This document shows positions 44,587 to 56,937 of a DNA stretch of 64,000 nt, in pieces; within the stretch, counting starts at the first letter, position 1; each line of letters starts with the position of its first letter. This stretch comes from Glandiceps talaboti (Eukaryota > Hemichordata > Enteropneusta > Spengelidae). The notes beneath the pieces are model-generated. The model ran no database searches and was not told the origin of the DNA. It was given only the letters and a program-made list of their open reading frames with translations. A program made the translations under genes and the position numbers. The stretch is from NCBI RefSeq assembly GCF_964340395.1, contig NC_135551.1:11635379-11699378 (forward strand), given 5' to 3'.

Positions 44587-47102
44587 GGATGAGATGCAGG
44601 TTCGTTGGTGAATTTTGGCCTTTTTTTTTTTTTTGCTCATTATGAAGCTTCATGGTATGTGCCATCATTTGGTTAAAAGATTTTTTGAAAATCGTTCATT
44701 TTTTCCATTAATAAATTTGAAATGAAAAAACTCTAACGCTATATGTGTTTTATATGGTTTCATTCCTGAATGTTTATGTACAAAGATTTGCATACATAAA
44801 GAAGATTGACAGAAACGTTGATTACAGAAGAGTGTCTTTTCATATGCAAATGAGACATAGCTAGTAGGCCTCTGTGCAATGACTGACGTGACATTATCTC
44901 TTAGCTGTGTTGTTGTACAAAACCAATCAAACTCGGTAAATTTGGTTATAACCAATAAAAAGTAAAAAAAATACCTCCTTTGAACCTGGACTTATGCACG
45001 TTGATTTTGACCAGTGCATCGGCTAAAAACGTTACAGTGAAGCGGCCTACACTGCACTACAGCCGCACAGTCGCTTGTAAACTGTTACTCCTTTCCTAAA
45101 TGGTACTTACAAGTTACATACAACACGTAGGGGGAGAGGGGGGGGGGGGGGTATGACATTGCTACCGATTTCATAAGAATATCGCCAATCCCTATAATAA
45201 CGTCATTGTTCTGTATTAGGACCGTTATAGACAAGAATAAAACCATTTAGGAAAAGGAATAACAGTTTACAAGCGACTGTGACTACACTAGTCTACAGCC
45301 TTCAAGTGTACCCGACGCGACGGCGATGTATTAGATGACGGTTTTCAAGTACCATGCATGTAAAAAAAAACATACAAATCTCGAATATCTAACAGTATTG
45401 CAGGCTTATTGTTTTAGCCGATCGAAAAAAATTGATGTTTACAAAAATAAAACGATTTAATCAACACGTTGGCGCATCGAAAATGAACCACGCTATCTTC
45501 GAGACTTGAGAGTTCACGTCAGATGCGTGACATTGCATCGGCGATTTCCGGGTATTACATTTCTGTTTCTGTAAGATTCACAGAACGTGGCCGTAGACTA
45601 GCTTTGAACTTTCGCGTTGGTGGATTTTGACAACGTCCTCTTCACATACTATATTATATTATTAGGGTTAAGGTCCTATAAATTGAGTGTGGCAACCACA
45701 CTCTAACGATCGGCTTATCACGGCTCGATCCTTCGTGAACTTTCGAGACACGTCGACACCGAGTCACGTGTACTGTAGTAGTATACGTGCGTTGCGTTGT
45801 TTATTTGCGTCTACGATGAGGCTGTCTGAACGTAAACGGCAAAGAATTTGGCACCGAGCGATCCTCAAGGCTATTAAAGTTATAAAATGGAGATTTTGAA
45901 GGTACAAGTAGTTTAAATAAATGAGGTAATGTCTACTACGACTCCGAGTATCATAAAACGTCACTCGCAGTGGAAGAAAAACTGTTGACGTGAGTTCAAG
46001 TACCATTATTTATACCGTAGTTTTGTAACACTCCTTACAATTTGTATAACATTCCCGATGTCGTACGGTGTCGTGGTGTGGAAATTTGATTTCAGGGAAA
46101 GGATTAACTTTTTTTATTGTGTGTCTTCAACGAAACACCAACAACGTAGCAATGCCTAATACATGAGCAGGAATATGGAACGTAGCCCATATTCGAATCA
46201 AAACACGAACACCAACTGCGTAGAGCAAGAGCTTCGAATCCAAACCAGAAAGTATACTATGTAATGTCGAGAACGGCACGCGTACCGTATTAAAAGATTA
46301 AACCAAAGTCTCCACCCGTAGATGAATAATAGATGACTTGACACCTTTATCGCGGGAAACAAACACGTTTCTATCTGTAGCATTTCATGACACTCCTAAA
46401 ATACCTGATTTTCTTCATGTCTGTAGCAAAGCAACGTACACAACCAAATGGCAAGGATTGAGTAACATATTTGCAAGTCACAGAAAACAGCTGTTGCAAT
46501 GTCTGTCGAATTTGAAAGCTTTTGTCGGGCGGAAGGAGTCCAATTGTGTTAATTAGCATTTTTCTACGTTCTTTATTTTGTATACTGTGTGAAGTTCAAA
46601 GCTATTTAACTTTGCGTCAGAACGTCCCAGCTGCGTCAAATTTGGAGACAATACTCGGAGACAGTGTGTCGAAAAAACGTTCCTCCGGATTGTTTAGTTT
46701 TTGAGGGAATCAAGAGATATTGCGTTGAGAAGTGTGAAAAGCGGTAATTTATGCAAAAAACACAAAAATACAACTTTGGATGATTATAACAAGACAATGA
46801 GAGACAAAATAAAAAATCCGGAGGAACGTTTTTTTGTTTATGTACATAGCTTTCATCTGAAGTCGAAAAGAGGACTATATTCAACTGTTTGTAAAAGTTA
46901 AATAGCTTTAAGTGAAAATCGTCAAAAAACACAGTTTTTGGGTACAGATCAATAATATGGTTAAAAATGTAAAAAATCACCACAGAAACCACAACTTCAT
47001 ACAAAGACTCGACATAATTAATGAAAAAAATGGTATATTTATCTTGTCTTTAGTGTGAAATGTGATGGAGGAAAAATGAGCTAACGAACCTGCATCTCAA
47101 CC
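44587..47102. mobile_element. 2.5 kb TTAA-flanked non-autonomous DNA transposon
   Basis: The ends GG(A/T)TGAGATGCAGGTTCGTT are inverted (44587 and 47102). TTAA lies directly outside both (44583-44586, 47103-47106). TTAA duplications mark piggyBac and Kolobok elements; the end sequence decides neither. The open frames inside are short and show no transposase motif. It contains a nested inverted repeat (45066-45282) and another pair of inverted words (AAAACGTTCCTCCGGATT near 46676 and its inverse near 46817). Confidence 0.8.
45066..45282. repeat. Nested MITE-like inverted repeat (217 bp)
   Basis: The ends CACAGTCGCTTGTAAACTGT and ACAGTTTACAAGCGACTGTG are inverted over about 40 bp. A poly-G tract lies in the loop. 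The target duplication is unresolved. Confidence 0.75.
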
Positions 47103-47466
47103 TTAAGATAATAGTGTTTTAAACAGACCACCTTGCAAGGCACACCTGTAGTAACAAGCATATTTATTGACACCTTGCACTGTTTAGTTTACTATTGTAT
47201 AGGAATCAGGTGTTAATCCGTTATCATGTTTTATTTTGTTGTACTTATACTTGTCTGGTTGGAGAGCGTGGGAAAGACAAGGGGACTAAGCTAGTTTATC
47301 TCTGTTAATATTGGTCTAACACTTGTGGGTTTATATGGCCTGCTCTGGTCTACTCTTAGCACTCTGCAAGGGAACAGCACAGCAGTTGCCTTACTCCTTG
47401 GCATGCAGAACTAGCTTTCTCTCCGTGTTGTGCAATAGTAAGCACTTTGACACTTCACTCCTTAAG

Positions 47467-48522
47467 ATGGCCAGCAATACTACTACCGAGGTAGCACAAT
47501 CACCACCAACTTCAGATTCAGAAGATTTCTCTTCTTGGGCTAGTCGCCATCATCTTACAACAGAGACAATAGAGATCCTGCGGAAGAAACAGTGTGACAG
47601 TGTGCTGGTCTTAAAACTTCTATCAGAAGAGGACCTAAAGACTCTAAAACTCAGTCTTGGGCAACAGAAACTGCTTGGTGCTACAATTGCAGACCTGATA
47701 AGTCAACCAAACCATGGGTCGCCACTTCACCACAGTGCAGCTGGTCCACAGGAGCCGACGGAGAAGTCCCCTGATAACTTACCAACCGTTTTGGATCATC
47801 TCAGTAGGATGTCCTTGCCTGCCTGGGAACAGCATGCTCGCCAGACCAGCAGCACCACCACAGAAGTGCATAGTGCAGCCACTATGCCATCCATACCAGC
47901 AAATTTGCAGAGGATGGATCAAGACCCACTCGTGTATCTCCAACTAAACAGAGGTGAGAAACCACTGGAAATAGTTGATTTCGTGGTCACAAACAATGTA
48001 ATGGACAATGAACAAATTTTAGCACATTCCAATGGGTCGCAAGTCATTTTAAAGTCACAGAACCCTAGGAAAGCTCGTTTAGAAGATGTTTCTTTTTCTC
48101 AGTGGTGTGCAGCCAATAGTCGCATTTTGCACACACTAATTATGAATGGGTTATTAAGCTCACAGGGTATACACCAATACTTAGCCTACACTGTAAAAAT
48201 CTGTGAATTAGCAGAGAGATACACTTGGCTTTCAGTGTTGCAGTATGACAGGGAATACCGTTGGCTACAAGCTAATTATAAATTTCCGTGGGGTAGTGAT
48301 TCACAACATCTGAGCAATACCAAACTGCTCCCTAAGTTTTTTAGTAGGAATAATGAGCATTTGAAAATTAAGAGCACCCACCTTGCACCAAATGGTACTG
48401 AAATCTGTCGCAATTTCAACGGCAAATTTGGATGTAAATTTATGAATTGTAAATATGTCCACTGCTGTCTTGTACCCAATTGTGGTAAATCTCACCCTCA
48501 ATCAGCACATCCAAAAAACTAA
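47467..48522 (+). CDS. Gag-like ORF1 of a DIRS/Ngaro-type element (intact)
   Basis: I take the ATG at 47467 (MASNTTTEVAQSPPTSDSED); the frame is open upstream to an ATG at 47323, but that stretch looks like leader. The 351-residue product has a SAM-like helical domain (SWASRHHLTTETIEIL through LSEEDLKTLKLSLGQQKLL). A Ser/Pro/Thr-rich linker follows, then a central conserved domain (SFSQWCAANSRILHTLIM through WLSVLQYDREYRWLQANYKF). The C-terminal cysteine-histidine cluster (CRNFNGKFGCKFMNCKYVHC then CGKSH) resembles a CCCH finger. Gag-like proteins of tyrosine-recombinase retrotransposons show this order. A host gene is less likely because pol-like coding overlaps its end. Confidence 0.65.
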   Translation: MASNTTTEVAQSPPTSDSEDFSSWASRHHLTTETIEILRKKQCDSVLVLKLLSEEDLKTLKLSLGQQKLLGATIADLISQPNHGSPLHHSAAGPQEPTEKSPDNLPTVLDHLSRMSLPAWEQHARQTSSTTTEVHSAATMPSIPANLQRMDQDPLVYLQLNRGEKPLEIVDFVVTNNVMDNEQILAHSNGSQVILKSQNPRKARLEDVSFSQWCAANSRILHTLIMNGLLSSQGIHQYLAYTVKICELAERYTWLSVLQYDREYRWLQANYKFPWGSDSQHLSNTKLLPKFFSRNNEHLKIKSTHLAPNGTEICRNFNGKFGCKFMNCKYVHCCLVPNCGKSHPQSAHPKN

Positions 48523-48792
48523 GTACATTCCTCGGGGAAGGCTACCAGGTTAAAGAGTCTCCTTCTTTAACTGATTTTTTACCAAATTGGGAGAGGGAAC
48601 TTAGGGATGATCCAGACCGAGATTTCCTTTTAGCAGGCATAAAAGATGGCTTTCACATTGTTGATGATACTGATCAAGTTTTCAATAAGGCTGAAACTGA
48701 TAATTATCTCTCGGCTACTAATCCAGCTGCTCATCCCATAGTTGAAAAACAGATAATTAATGAAGTGATTCATGACCACTATGTACCACTAT
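48513..48792 (+). pseudogene. Start of ORF2 (pol-like) of the DIRS/Ngaro-type element, truncated
   Basis: In the frame of 48540 the translation contains SPSLTDFLPNWERELRDDPD and FLLAGIKDGFHIVDD, which resembles the leader upstream of the RT in DIRS/Ngaro pol. It overlaps the end of ORF1. Coding stops at the junction with block E at 48793, leaving a chance TGA at 48804. RT, RNase H and recombinase are absent. Confidence 0.5.
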
Positions 48793-49637
48793 GTGAATTT
48801 CACTGAAATTATATCCCATACTAGTTGTCAAAATATTAAATTTAATCTGCAATAAATCAATAGTATTGAAAACTGATAAATTATCAATATAACAAGAATG
48901 TATGGTGATGAATTTATTAAACCATCTATTTATGTGTATTTGTCATCATACCAATGGGTTCATAATTCTTTACTCATAATATGTTATGTCTTTCTTGATT
49001 TGTGTGGCTGTCTTTGCCTATGCCTTTGTATATGTATATTGTGTACATGTGTGTGAGTTTATGCATGTATGATATTGAAACTAATCCAGTATTTAATCTA
49101 CTTTTCCACTGTAGTAATAATTTGTTCATGGAGTAAAACTTTCATTTTATTGAAAAATGTCTTTTGTTCCTCCATTCATTTAGGTGGCTACAACACTGAA
49201 TTGTCCCATAGAAGGAGAGAAAAATGACAGAGTGTGGAAACCACTTGAGGTGAGAGCTGCAGTCACAAAATCTACAAACTACATAATTTGTTCATTTTAT
49301 TTCAGGATATGTACTTATATTTATTTCTACTTGTATATACACCTTTTCTACATTTCACCATCAACAATATTTTATAGAATTGCAAGGATATGCTCTCTTT
49401 TTGTCATGGTAGTTCATCAAACTTAATAAAGTAAAACCAAATACCACCAACTGAGATCTGGATCAAAGTTGGTGGGGATCATGGTGGGGGATCTATGAAA
49501 TCAAAATTTCAGATCCTTAATGTAAACAAACCCAAAAGTGTCAAAAACACAGTAGTTTGGAACTTTTTCTGGCAGGAGACTCATACAAAAATCTGCACAT
49601 AGCCATGGCATTCAATTTAGCAGAATACTCTTGATGG
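48793..49637. repeat. Duplicated block E, copy 2
   Basis: It is collinear with 23430-24400. It contains the better preserved form of a short exon (49174-49249): after TCATTTAG it reads VATTLNCPIEGEKNDRVW and ends KPLEG|GTGAGA-like at a GAG|GTGAGA donor. The block ends abruptly against a fragment of block D. Confidence 0.7.
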
Positions 49638-49639
49638 GA

Positions 49640-49890
49640 AACTGACACTGACAAACTGATTCAGAATATTGACTAAATATTGTAACAATTTGCAACTATA
49701 TTTATTCTGTTCATAATTGAGATGTGAGCAAAAATTTTATATTTTAACACTGACTAAAAAGATGATATTTAAGTAACAGTAAAAGTATAACCCCATAGTT
49801 AAATTCAGGATTGTCTGATAATAGACATTGAATAAAAAGATGACATTTAAGTACCAGTAAAAGTATAACCCCCAATAGTTAAGGTATTTG
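49640..49890. repeat. Fragment of block D, locally duplicated
   Basis: CTGACAAACTGATTCAGAAT ... AATAGACA matches 43868-44045. The tail AAAAGATGA...AGTATAACCC is repeated once more at 49828-49880. Confidence 0.65.
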
Positions 49891-50669
49891 TGTGGGCTTG
49901 GACGTCAGGTGAATTTATCAATAAAACTATGTAAATCCACTCATACATTTTTATTTAGACGCACTGGAGTCGGAACTAGCAAAGGGCATACCGTCAATAA
50001 GCAGTAACACAGCCACAAACTTTGAACAACTAAGAGTAATTGACATTTTGCTGGGGAGTCTCATGCACCCTCTACGACAACTTCCTGAGTAACACACACA
50101 CACACACACGGGGAGTGTGAGAGTCTGCCGTAAAGATGTTTTAGTATTTTAAATGCCTGACTGTAAAACGTTGAGTGTCGGCATTTTTGTCAATTGTTAT
50201 AGATTTAAAGAAGAAAAAAACGTTTGATGGATGACAATTTTTTTGTCATCGTGAGCATGTGATTCTGACAGAATCAGGTGCCCGCAGAAGTATCGCCCAC
50301 ACTCCGAATTTAGCATGAGTTCAGAAGTACGGTGTCTATGTATTATGTACACACGTACACGATCTCAAGTCAAATGATTTTCCTTCCAAGTTTTGTTTTT
50401 CAAAATTCGGTGAAGGCTGTTTTATGATTGATTAAACTTGTTCTATTTCCAAAACCCATATGGTGTCATCTCTGAAAGCAGTTAATCTTAACTAAACTAC
50501 ACGTATTACTATTCATGTCGTATTCGTTTCTAGACTAAAGGCAAATATAACATCACCGTGTCACATGTGCGAGTACGAGTTCACATCTACACAACCACAA
50601 GCGATGTATTTCAAAACAAATGCATGTGGTACGGTGAATACTGATCGCGCCAAGTTTGGTCTCCGTAGC
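49891..50669. other. No gene recognised
   Basis: Contains a short (CA)n at 50091-50109 and otherwise unique sequence. No exon supported. Confidence 0.4.
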
Positions 50670-52492
50670 GGTAAATATAAACTTCTCGCTGAACTGTAGA
50701 AAGGTCCAAGTCCAAGTAAGCCTCGATAGTACGTGAGAAAATCGTCTCAAACTAGTGATATAACTTTCAAAATATAACTTGACATGTCTTCATTTGTTAA
50801 AGTCATACAATTCAAGACGGGTTTTCACTCGAAAACAACAATTCTGTGAATAATGACACTCTGAATGCAGCAATTTCTCGGACGATGTTACCACTGTAAC
50901 ATATGGCTGACAATGACTTGCTTCCAGGTTAGTCCCTCGTGCATCCGGGTACTTGGAATTGTCGCAGTACGGAAACTAAGATAGCGATTAATACATACAT
51001 CATCTAATACTTTAATTTACGGAGTTTCTTGTGACCGGCGCCTGTCAGCAGACTCGGCCAATTTTTTTCATCATTCCATTGTATTTAAACCTTGTACTTG
51101 ACATTTTGCAATATTTATAATTCTCAACAAAATACCTCAACATGCCTCACGTTGCTCGTACTCAAAGCAGTCCCGGTATGATCACTGACTAGTCATGCTT
51201 GCATACGGAGTAATCTGGTGAACTCGATTCTAACAATTGTCCCTACTATTTGTTTAGAGTCAAGTCTGCAATATAGACTTGTGCACCACCTGTCATATGT
51301 AAGCATGGCTAACCACTGACATGACCAGAGAGAACCTTTTCGGATTTAAAATTACATGTAAAACGAGGAAAGGTACGCAAAACATAATGCAAAGTCTGAA
51401 GCCAAATTAAAGTTGTAATTATTTTAATTATTTTTACTTGCTAAATATTTTCATTTTGGAAATGGCAAGACACGTTCATGTCATTTAACTTTACATGTAA
51501 ATTGTCAGCCAATAAACAAAGTTTGGTCGATTCATAGTCGGCAGTGAAACTGCTCTTGCATAACTTCAACCGCATGCCTTCCTTACGCGAGTTGTCTTCA
51601 TTCTGGTTCAGTTACAGGGACTCAAGTATGAGTCCCGAATTCATCGGAAAATCGATATTCCTAAATGTTATTCCAAAATTTGTGTTGCTGGTACGAAAGA
51701 CGAGATGTCAGTTGAGGTTTAGGCATTTACAGTATCTAAAATGGTGGACTCTAGTGAAAGTTACTGCGAGTTGAAAATACCCAAAAATAAGGCCCGTGAG
51801 CAGCCATTCAAACTGTAATGGTCGCAAACTGAAGGATAGATTATATGCAAATGAGGATGTTGCGGACTGGCTGATAATGTAGAAGGGGTACAGAATTTGG
51901 ATTTGAAGTTTACAACCCTGTTTCGAAGAAATGCTTGTCATTTGGGAGCACAATGCTTAGAATTATAATTATAGCACATATTACATTGCTTGTTTGACGT
52001 CAATAGTGTCTTTTGAAAAGTGGCAGTTTACTTAAAGTCTCGTAATCTGATTTCCAATATGGCGTCGGTCATAATGCTCATTAACATATTCATTTTTTTT
52101 CAAATTACAAAAAAAAAATCATCAAAAATAGAAAAGAAGACGTGCTGACTTGAAATTAACAAATCTAAGTAAGCTACCCTCTGTGCATCAACACACCAGA
52201 TATCAAAGCAACCTGACAAGCAGTATTTGAGGAGGTGATGAAAATATCATTTTTGAAAAAAAAACATAAAAAATTGAAAATGGCACAGATAAACTTAGCA
52301 TGAACAAATATGAATAGCCTCCCCCCAGGGAACATGCACACCAATTATCGAAGTATTCTGGCTGTTACTTTCGAAGAATATGATGAAAATATAAAAATTT
52401 GACGGACACGTATGATTCACCTATACTCTCTATACCTTAATACCCACCTATACCTAAAGCTACGCTTCCAGCTTTCGCTGACAGCAGAGCTA
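50670..52492. mobile_element. Non-coding element A, copy 3 (5'-truncated, rearranged)
   Basis: From CGCTGAACTGTAGAAAGGTC it follows 8665-8960. It then has a roughly 850-bp segment not shared with the other copies (about 51000-51880, with a nested MITE), and resumes from GAATTTGGATTTGAAGTTTAC to the end word ACAGCAGAGCTA. The 5' end word is absent. Confidence 0.7.
51190..51311. mobile_element. Mutator-like MITE, second copy (122 bp, inverted)
   Basis: The ends TAGTCATGCTTGCATACGG and ATGTAAGCATGGCTA, with an interior containing CGATTCTAACAATTGTCCCT, match the reverse complement of 18385-18502. Flanking 9-mers ATCACTGAC (51181-51189) and ACCACTGAC (51312-51320) agree at eight of nine bases, as expected of an older insertion. 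Confidence 0.85.
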
Positions 52493-52639
52493 AAAATGGT
52501 ATAGTTCTAGATCTGATTACTCTCAATTTCAGAATAGGTGAAGAAGGTAGATTTTTTATTTTACTTTATCTTTTTTTTTCTAGTGCGAGTGTCTAGGTCA
52601 GGTAGTTATGTGTTTTCCAAATGTTCTCTGTGTTATTGG

Positions 52640-52866
52640 TTTCTTCCCATCACATGTACAGCCATTACAGACAGGAAGAACATTTTTTAGTCTTTTTATT
52701 AGTTGATGTCAGTTTCTGCGTCCACTATTTCTTGTGAGACTTCACAATTTTTAAGATTTATTATTTTTTTCTCAAATATGTAAAAAAAAAATTTAGGGTT
52801 GGCAGTGAAAAACTAGGTGGGGTCAGGTAACCAGAACCGAACAACTTTCTTTTCTAGGCCTTAGCA
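52640..52866. repeat. Dispersed repeat, inverted homologue of 7671-7895
   Basis: The reverse complement shows the same GGCAGTGAAAA / GGTAACCGGAAC-type words. It ends at AGGCCTTAG next to block D copy 3. Confidence 0.65.
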
Positions 52867-53765
52867 GTTGAAAATATTCAAAATAATCACAATATATTTA
52901 AATGTTCTGATGCTAAGTCATATGTTAATAATTTATGACAAAGAGATATAATTTATGTCAAGCCAAAAAGTTCTTCTGTCAGTACCTTTAGTTTTTGTTG
53001 CTCACTATCATTAACAACTTTAGATATAAATCACTGATTCATTGAATAAATCAAGACTCAGATATTTAAAGTTATATTTACAGCAATATAATCATAGCAC
53101 TAAGTAGCCAATCATTTCTATATTCTATTGCTAATGTATCATAAAGATACACAGACATTGACAAACTGATTCAGAATATTGACTAAATATTATAACAATT
53201 TGCAACTAAATTTATTCAGTTCATAATTAAGATGTGAGTAAAAGTTTTATATTTTAACATTGACTAAAAAGATGATATTTAATAAGTAACAGTAAAAGTA
53301 TAACCCAATAGTTAAATTCAGGATTGTCTGATAATAGACACACTTACTGGAATGAAAACGTTCATACTAATCAAATACTTCTAAATCATAATAATAAGGT
53401 GAATTAAGTAATGTGCTCAACTCATTGTTTCTGAATAAACTTCTAAATTATGATAATGTTTCTACGGTCAAAAACGTAGTCTTCTCCTAATACTCAACAC
53501 TAAACTTGATGGTCCTAAAATTCTCTGCCAGGTTCATAAAACCAATCATATATGTATAAGAATGTACATTTGTATAACAATTTAACTGAATACAGTGATA
53601 TTTAATTAAATGACCCAAATATACTGTAGGATAGAATATCAATGGACATCATCTATACATAGAAGGAGACAGGATATTGAGACAAGGTCTGTCTGACTTG
53701 ACAGCATTTCTCTGATAATACAGATGCTGACATGTATGTTATTCTCTCAATGAAAGGACTTTCAA
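52866..53765. repeat. Duplicated block D, copy 3
   Basis: It is collinear with 5180-6170 (with small gaps) and 43600-44277. It is followed by the TGAAC simple repeat and block S copy 3. Confidence 0.75.
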
Positions 53766-54970
53766 ATTCAAACTGTTCATTATGTTAACTGAACTGAACT
53801 GAACTGAACTGAGAAATATTGTGGTTTAAATGTTGTTAAAAAATCTGTTTTCTGTTCATTGTTTTCAAAACTTGGTTTATGAGTTATATTTTCTTGGCTG
53901 ATACCTTGATTTATGCAAACTGCTTCCAGTTGATTGCACAATGATCTCAGAACTTGTCTCAAATGTCTCTATTTCTAGTACTTTTACAGTCTGTAATTGA
54001 CATGTTGATATAAACATTTTTATCACCTCCTATTTGTCCAACAGCTCAAGTACTATTACCAAATTTGGCCCATCCTGTCAGATTTATAGGATCAAGTTAC
54101 TATTATTGAAATCAAAGCCAAGAGCAAAGTCTGTACTATATATACACTAGGTTTTCAAATTACTGGGTTAAAACAGGTTCAGTTGGCTGTAGAGGCCAGA
54201 GTGATCAGAAATAAAGTCCAAAAAAAGTAATAGTTGAATTAAAGTATATAATACAACTTGATACTTGTGCTATACATCAATCAACTTTACATAGACTTAT
54301 CGGTACGAAAGAAATCCTTTGACAGTAACATGTTAACTTGAATAGCATAATGTCAGTCTGTAATTCATTAACATAATCACATACAACTTTTAATATTACA
54401 ATGGGTAACTTAATAATCTGCATAGTAACGGAAGGTAACTGAACAAACCACAAACATTTGAAATTGTGAAATGATTCTACAATACTGTGAGTATAAAATT
54501 GTGTATGATATGCAAATGTATCTGATGAACTTGACTTCAGTCAATAATGTCACAATGTATTGTGTGTAGGATTCTACCATAAACCAAAGCACAAATTTAA
54601 ATTAACTTTGGATCATCTGACACCGCTGTCCTTATGAAAGGTACACTTAACCTCTATAAATATGACTTCTGGTATAATGAACAGTCTGTTATAATAAACA
54701 CCTTTTTATGACCATAGAACTTACATTTCCAGCCATGCTTCACTGTAAACATCACTTCATTTTAGCAAATCTTTTTCTACCGAGTTTGTTACGAAACATA
54801 GTATAGTGACTCTGATATACACTAATTCAACCTGAGATCATCTAAAAGAAATTATTTGATGAATTGATTAATGTACCAGAGAGGGAGATGAGATTGGAGA
54901 ATTAGAATCAGTATATAAACATAGTAGTACAGTGAGAGTTGTCTTTCAATCACTTTCAAATTGAATAAAA
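53766..54970. repeat. Duplicated host block S copy 3 and start of block B copy 3
   Basis: 53835-54830 matches 27560-27870 and 28477-30160 in order, without the solo LTR. From 54830 it matches block B until element B interrupts at about 54978. No exon seen. Confidence 0.6.
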
Positions 54971-54977
54971 AATAGGA

Positions 54978-56517
54978 CCAATGGTGTTGTAGCACAACTG
55001 TACAGTTTTTAAAATTATTTATCCACATGTTGATCCATATTTGGTATAGGCGTTCATTTTCTGAGTGAATCTCCATTTGCCTATCCAGCCCTATTGTTAT
55101 CTTTGCAATAAATGTGATCACATGACTGTTGCTATGGGCGTGGTCATGTTACTAGACATATTTCATATTTTTTGAATGTGTATTCAGTTGACAATCCCTG
55201 TTATCTTTGCAATTTTATATGCCATCATTTGGCTGTTGGTATGAGTGGCCTTGTTGCCAGGTATATTTGCATACATTTTTTGAATGTTTATTCAGTTGTC
55301 TATTAACCCCTAATGTTACCTTTGGAATACATACGGCCATTTGGATGTTGCTATGGGCGTGGTCCTGTTGTTACGCACATATACATACAGAATGCATATA
55401 GAACTAATAAATCAGTCTGTATAAATAGATGTAAAATCCGACGTTTCGAATAAGTATTCTTTTTCAAAGGACATATCGGCGCGATACAGAAATGTTAGGT
55501 AAACACCTGAATATATCTGAATGCTATGGAACAGAACGACAACCGCACGTGATAAACGGTTATACCTGTGAAAAGTTCTAATATTCGCACGCACCAAATA
55601 GAACCCAATAGAACACGCCTGAAATTTTAAAAAAAAACCTGATTAGACTGGGAATGACAAGAATAATTAATCTATTAATTCAAAGGGGTTCCGAGACGGA
55701 AAATGATTTCTTCTTCCTTTAACCTCAATACTTTCTCATCACCAGGTACCTTACAAATTCCTGAAATAGACATATCTGATACACTGTGATCATTGGTAAT
55801 GAAATGCATAGATACGGGATAGTTACGATTCGTTTGTCTGGTCAGGCGGAGATGTTCCACGAAACTAAGGTCGTGGTGAAGGTTGCTAGGGCCAATTGTG
55901 TAAAAAGCTTTGAATAAAGTATGCAGAATTTCACTTCTAAAAACACCTCACCAAATTTCAGTCTCAAACACTGATCATGCACTTTTTTTTTACCAAAGTT
56001 CACACCTAACTTGCATGTCATTGATGAGATCATTAAATGCTTAATATTTCTTCATCTATACATCCCCAGATGCATCCCCATTAAATCTCAGCCCAATCTG
56101 CTCATGAATTTTGGAATTAATAACTTTTAACCAAAAAGTAGCCCTATTTTGTATATTACTGATGGAATCCTCATGTCATGAACAAATCTTAATCTAAACA
56201 CCCCTAACAACATTCCCATTAAATTTCAGACTGATCTGCACAGTAGTTTTTGAGTTTAAGTTTTTGACCAAAAACGATATGTTTTTTACCCAAATCACAT
56301 ACCTGTGATGTGATCATTTTGCTTTGAACAATTTCCCAACTAGACACCAAAATTAATGTCCTCACCATATACCAAGGCAATCGGTCTGGGAGTTTTTGAG
56401 TTTAAGTCGTCTCCCACCACCACCACCACCACCACCACACACATACACACACACACATACACACAGATGACAGACACTACACCATTCCCATAGCACTACT
56501 GAAGCTTATCAGTTCAG
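54978..56517. mobile_element. Non-coding element B, copy 2
   Basis: It has the same start (CCAATGGTGTTGTAGCACAA) and end (CAGTTCAGCTGTGCTA) as copy 1, with fewer 113-bp units (55087-55380). An unrelated stretch (about 55390-55860, beginning GAACTAATAAATCAGTCTG) sits between. It has a (CAC)n/(CA)n microsatellite at 56415-56465 and a stem-loop at the 3' end. It lies inside block B: homology to 1333-1560 resumes at about 56540. That confirms both boundaries. Confidence 0.78.
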
Positions 56518-56539
56518 CTGTGCTAAACAATATCCAATA

Positions 56540-56930
56540 TTTTAGCGATATACATATAAGTCATAGACTAAGTTAATTATCAACACAACATTAAGCAGGT
56601 ACATGTACATGTATGAGCAGTAGTTGATCAGAAGGAATGAACAGTGTCTATACTTTGCCTGTCAAAAACATCAAGAAACTCCTAAAATTTACAAAAAATT
56701 ATTCATTTTATTTTCATTTTTTCTCTAAAATTCAACTTTGGTGAAAGTCATGAAATTACTGCATGTATGTGGATTACTGATGCAAATCTATCAACAAGCA
56801 TCACAACATGAATTATTTGTGCAATGTAAACTGTCTCTCTATGTCACTGCAGGTACATGTATATGTATGAGTCCATATGTTTACATTTTTGCCATGTTTA
56901 AATATCCGTTAAAAATTGCAGAGTGAATTT
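56540..56930. repeat. Block B copy 3, continuation
   Basis: CATTAAGCAGGTA ... GACTGTCAAA-like and CATCACAACATGAATTATTTG correspond to 1480-1800. Divergence is much higher than between copies 1 and 2. Confidence 0.5.
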
Positions 56931-56937
56931 CCAACAT

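Larger units (their letters stand above)
47107..48792 (+). mobile_element. Truncated DIRS/Ngaro-like retrotransposon (5' part)
   Basis: A gag-like ORF with SAM-like and zinc-binding regions is followed by an overlapping second ORF in another frame. That second ORF stops where sequence identical to block E begins (GTGAATTTCACTG, 48793). The left limit is uncertain; I take it from the end of the TTAA element. No tyrosine recombinase or RT core is present because the 3' part is missing. Confidence 0.6.

Noticed and set aside
45116-45160. Poly-G tracts (also 35116-35128, 24846-24860) as G-quadruplex regulators
   Set aside because: They are short single runs with no conserved position near a gene and probably slippage tracts.
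47323-47466. Signal-peptide-like N-terminus (MWVYMACSGLLLALCKG) for the 399-codon frame
   Set aside because: Gag-like proteins are cytosolic or nuclear, and the later ATG at 47467 starts a normal N-terminus. The upstream stretch is more likely leader sequence, though this is not proven.
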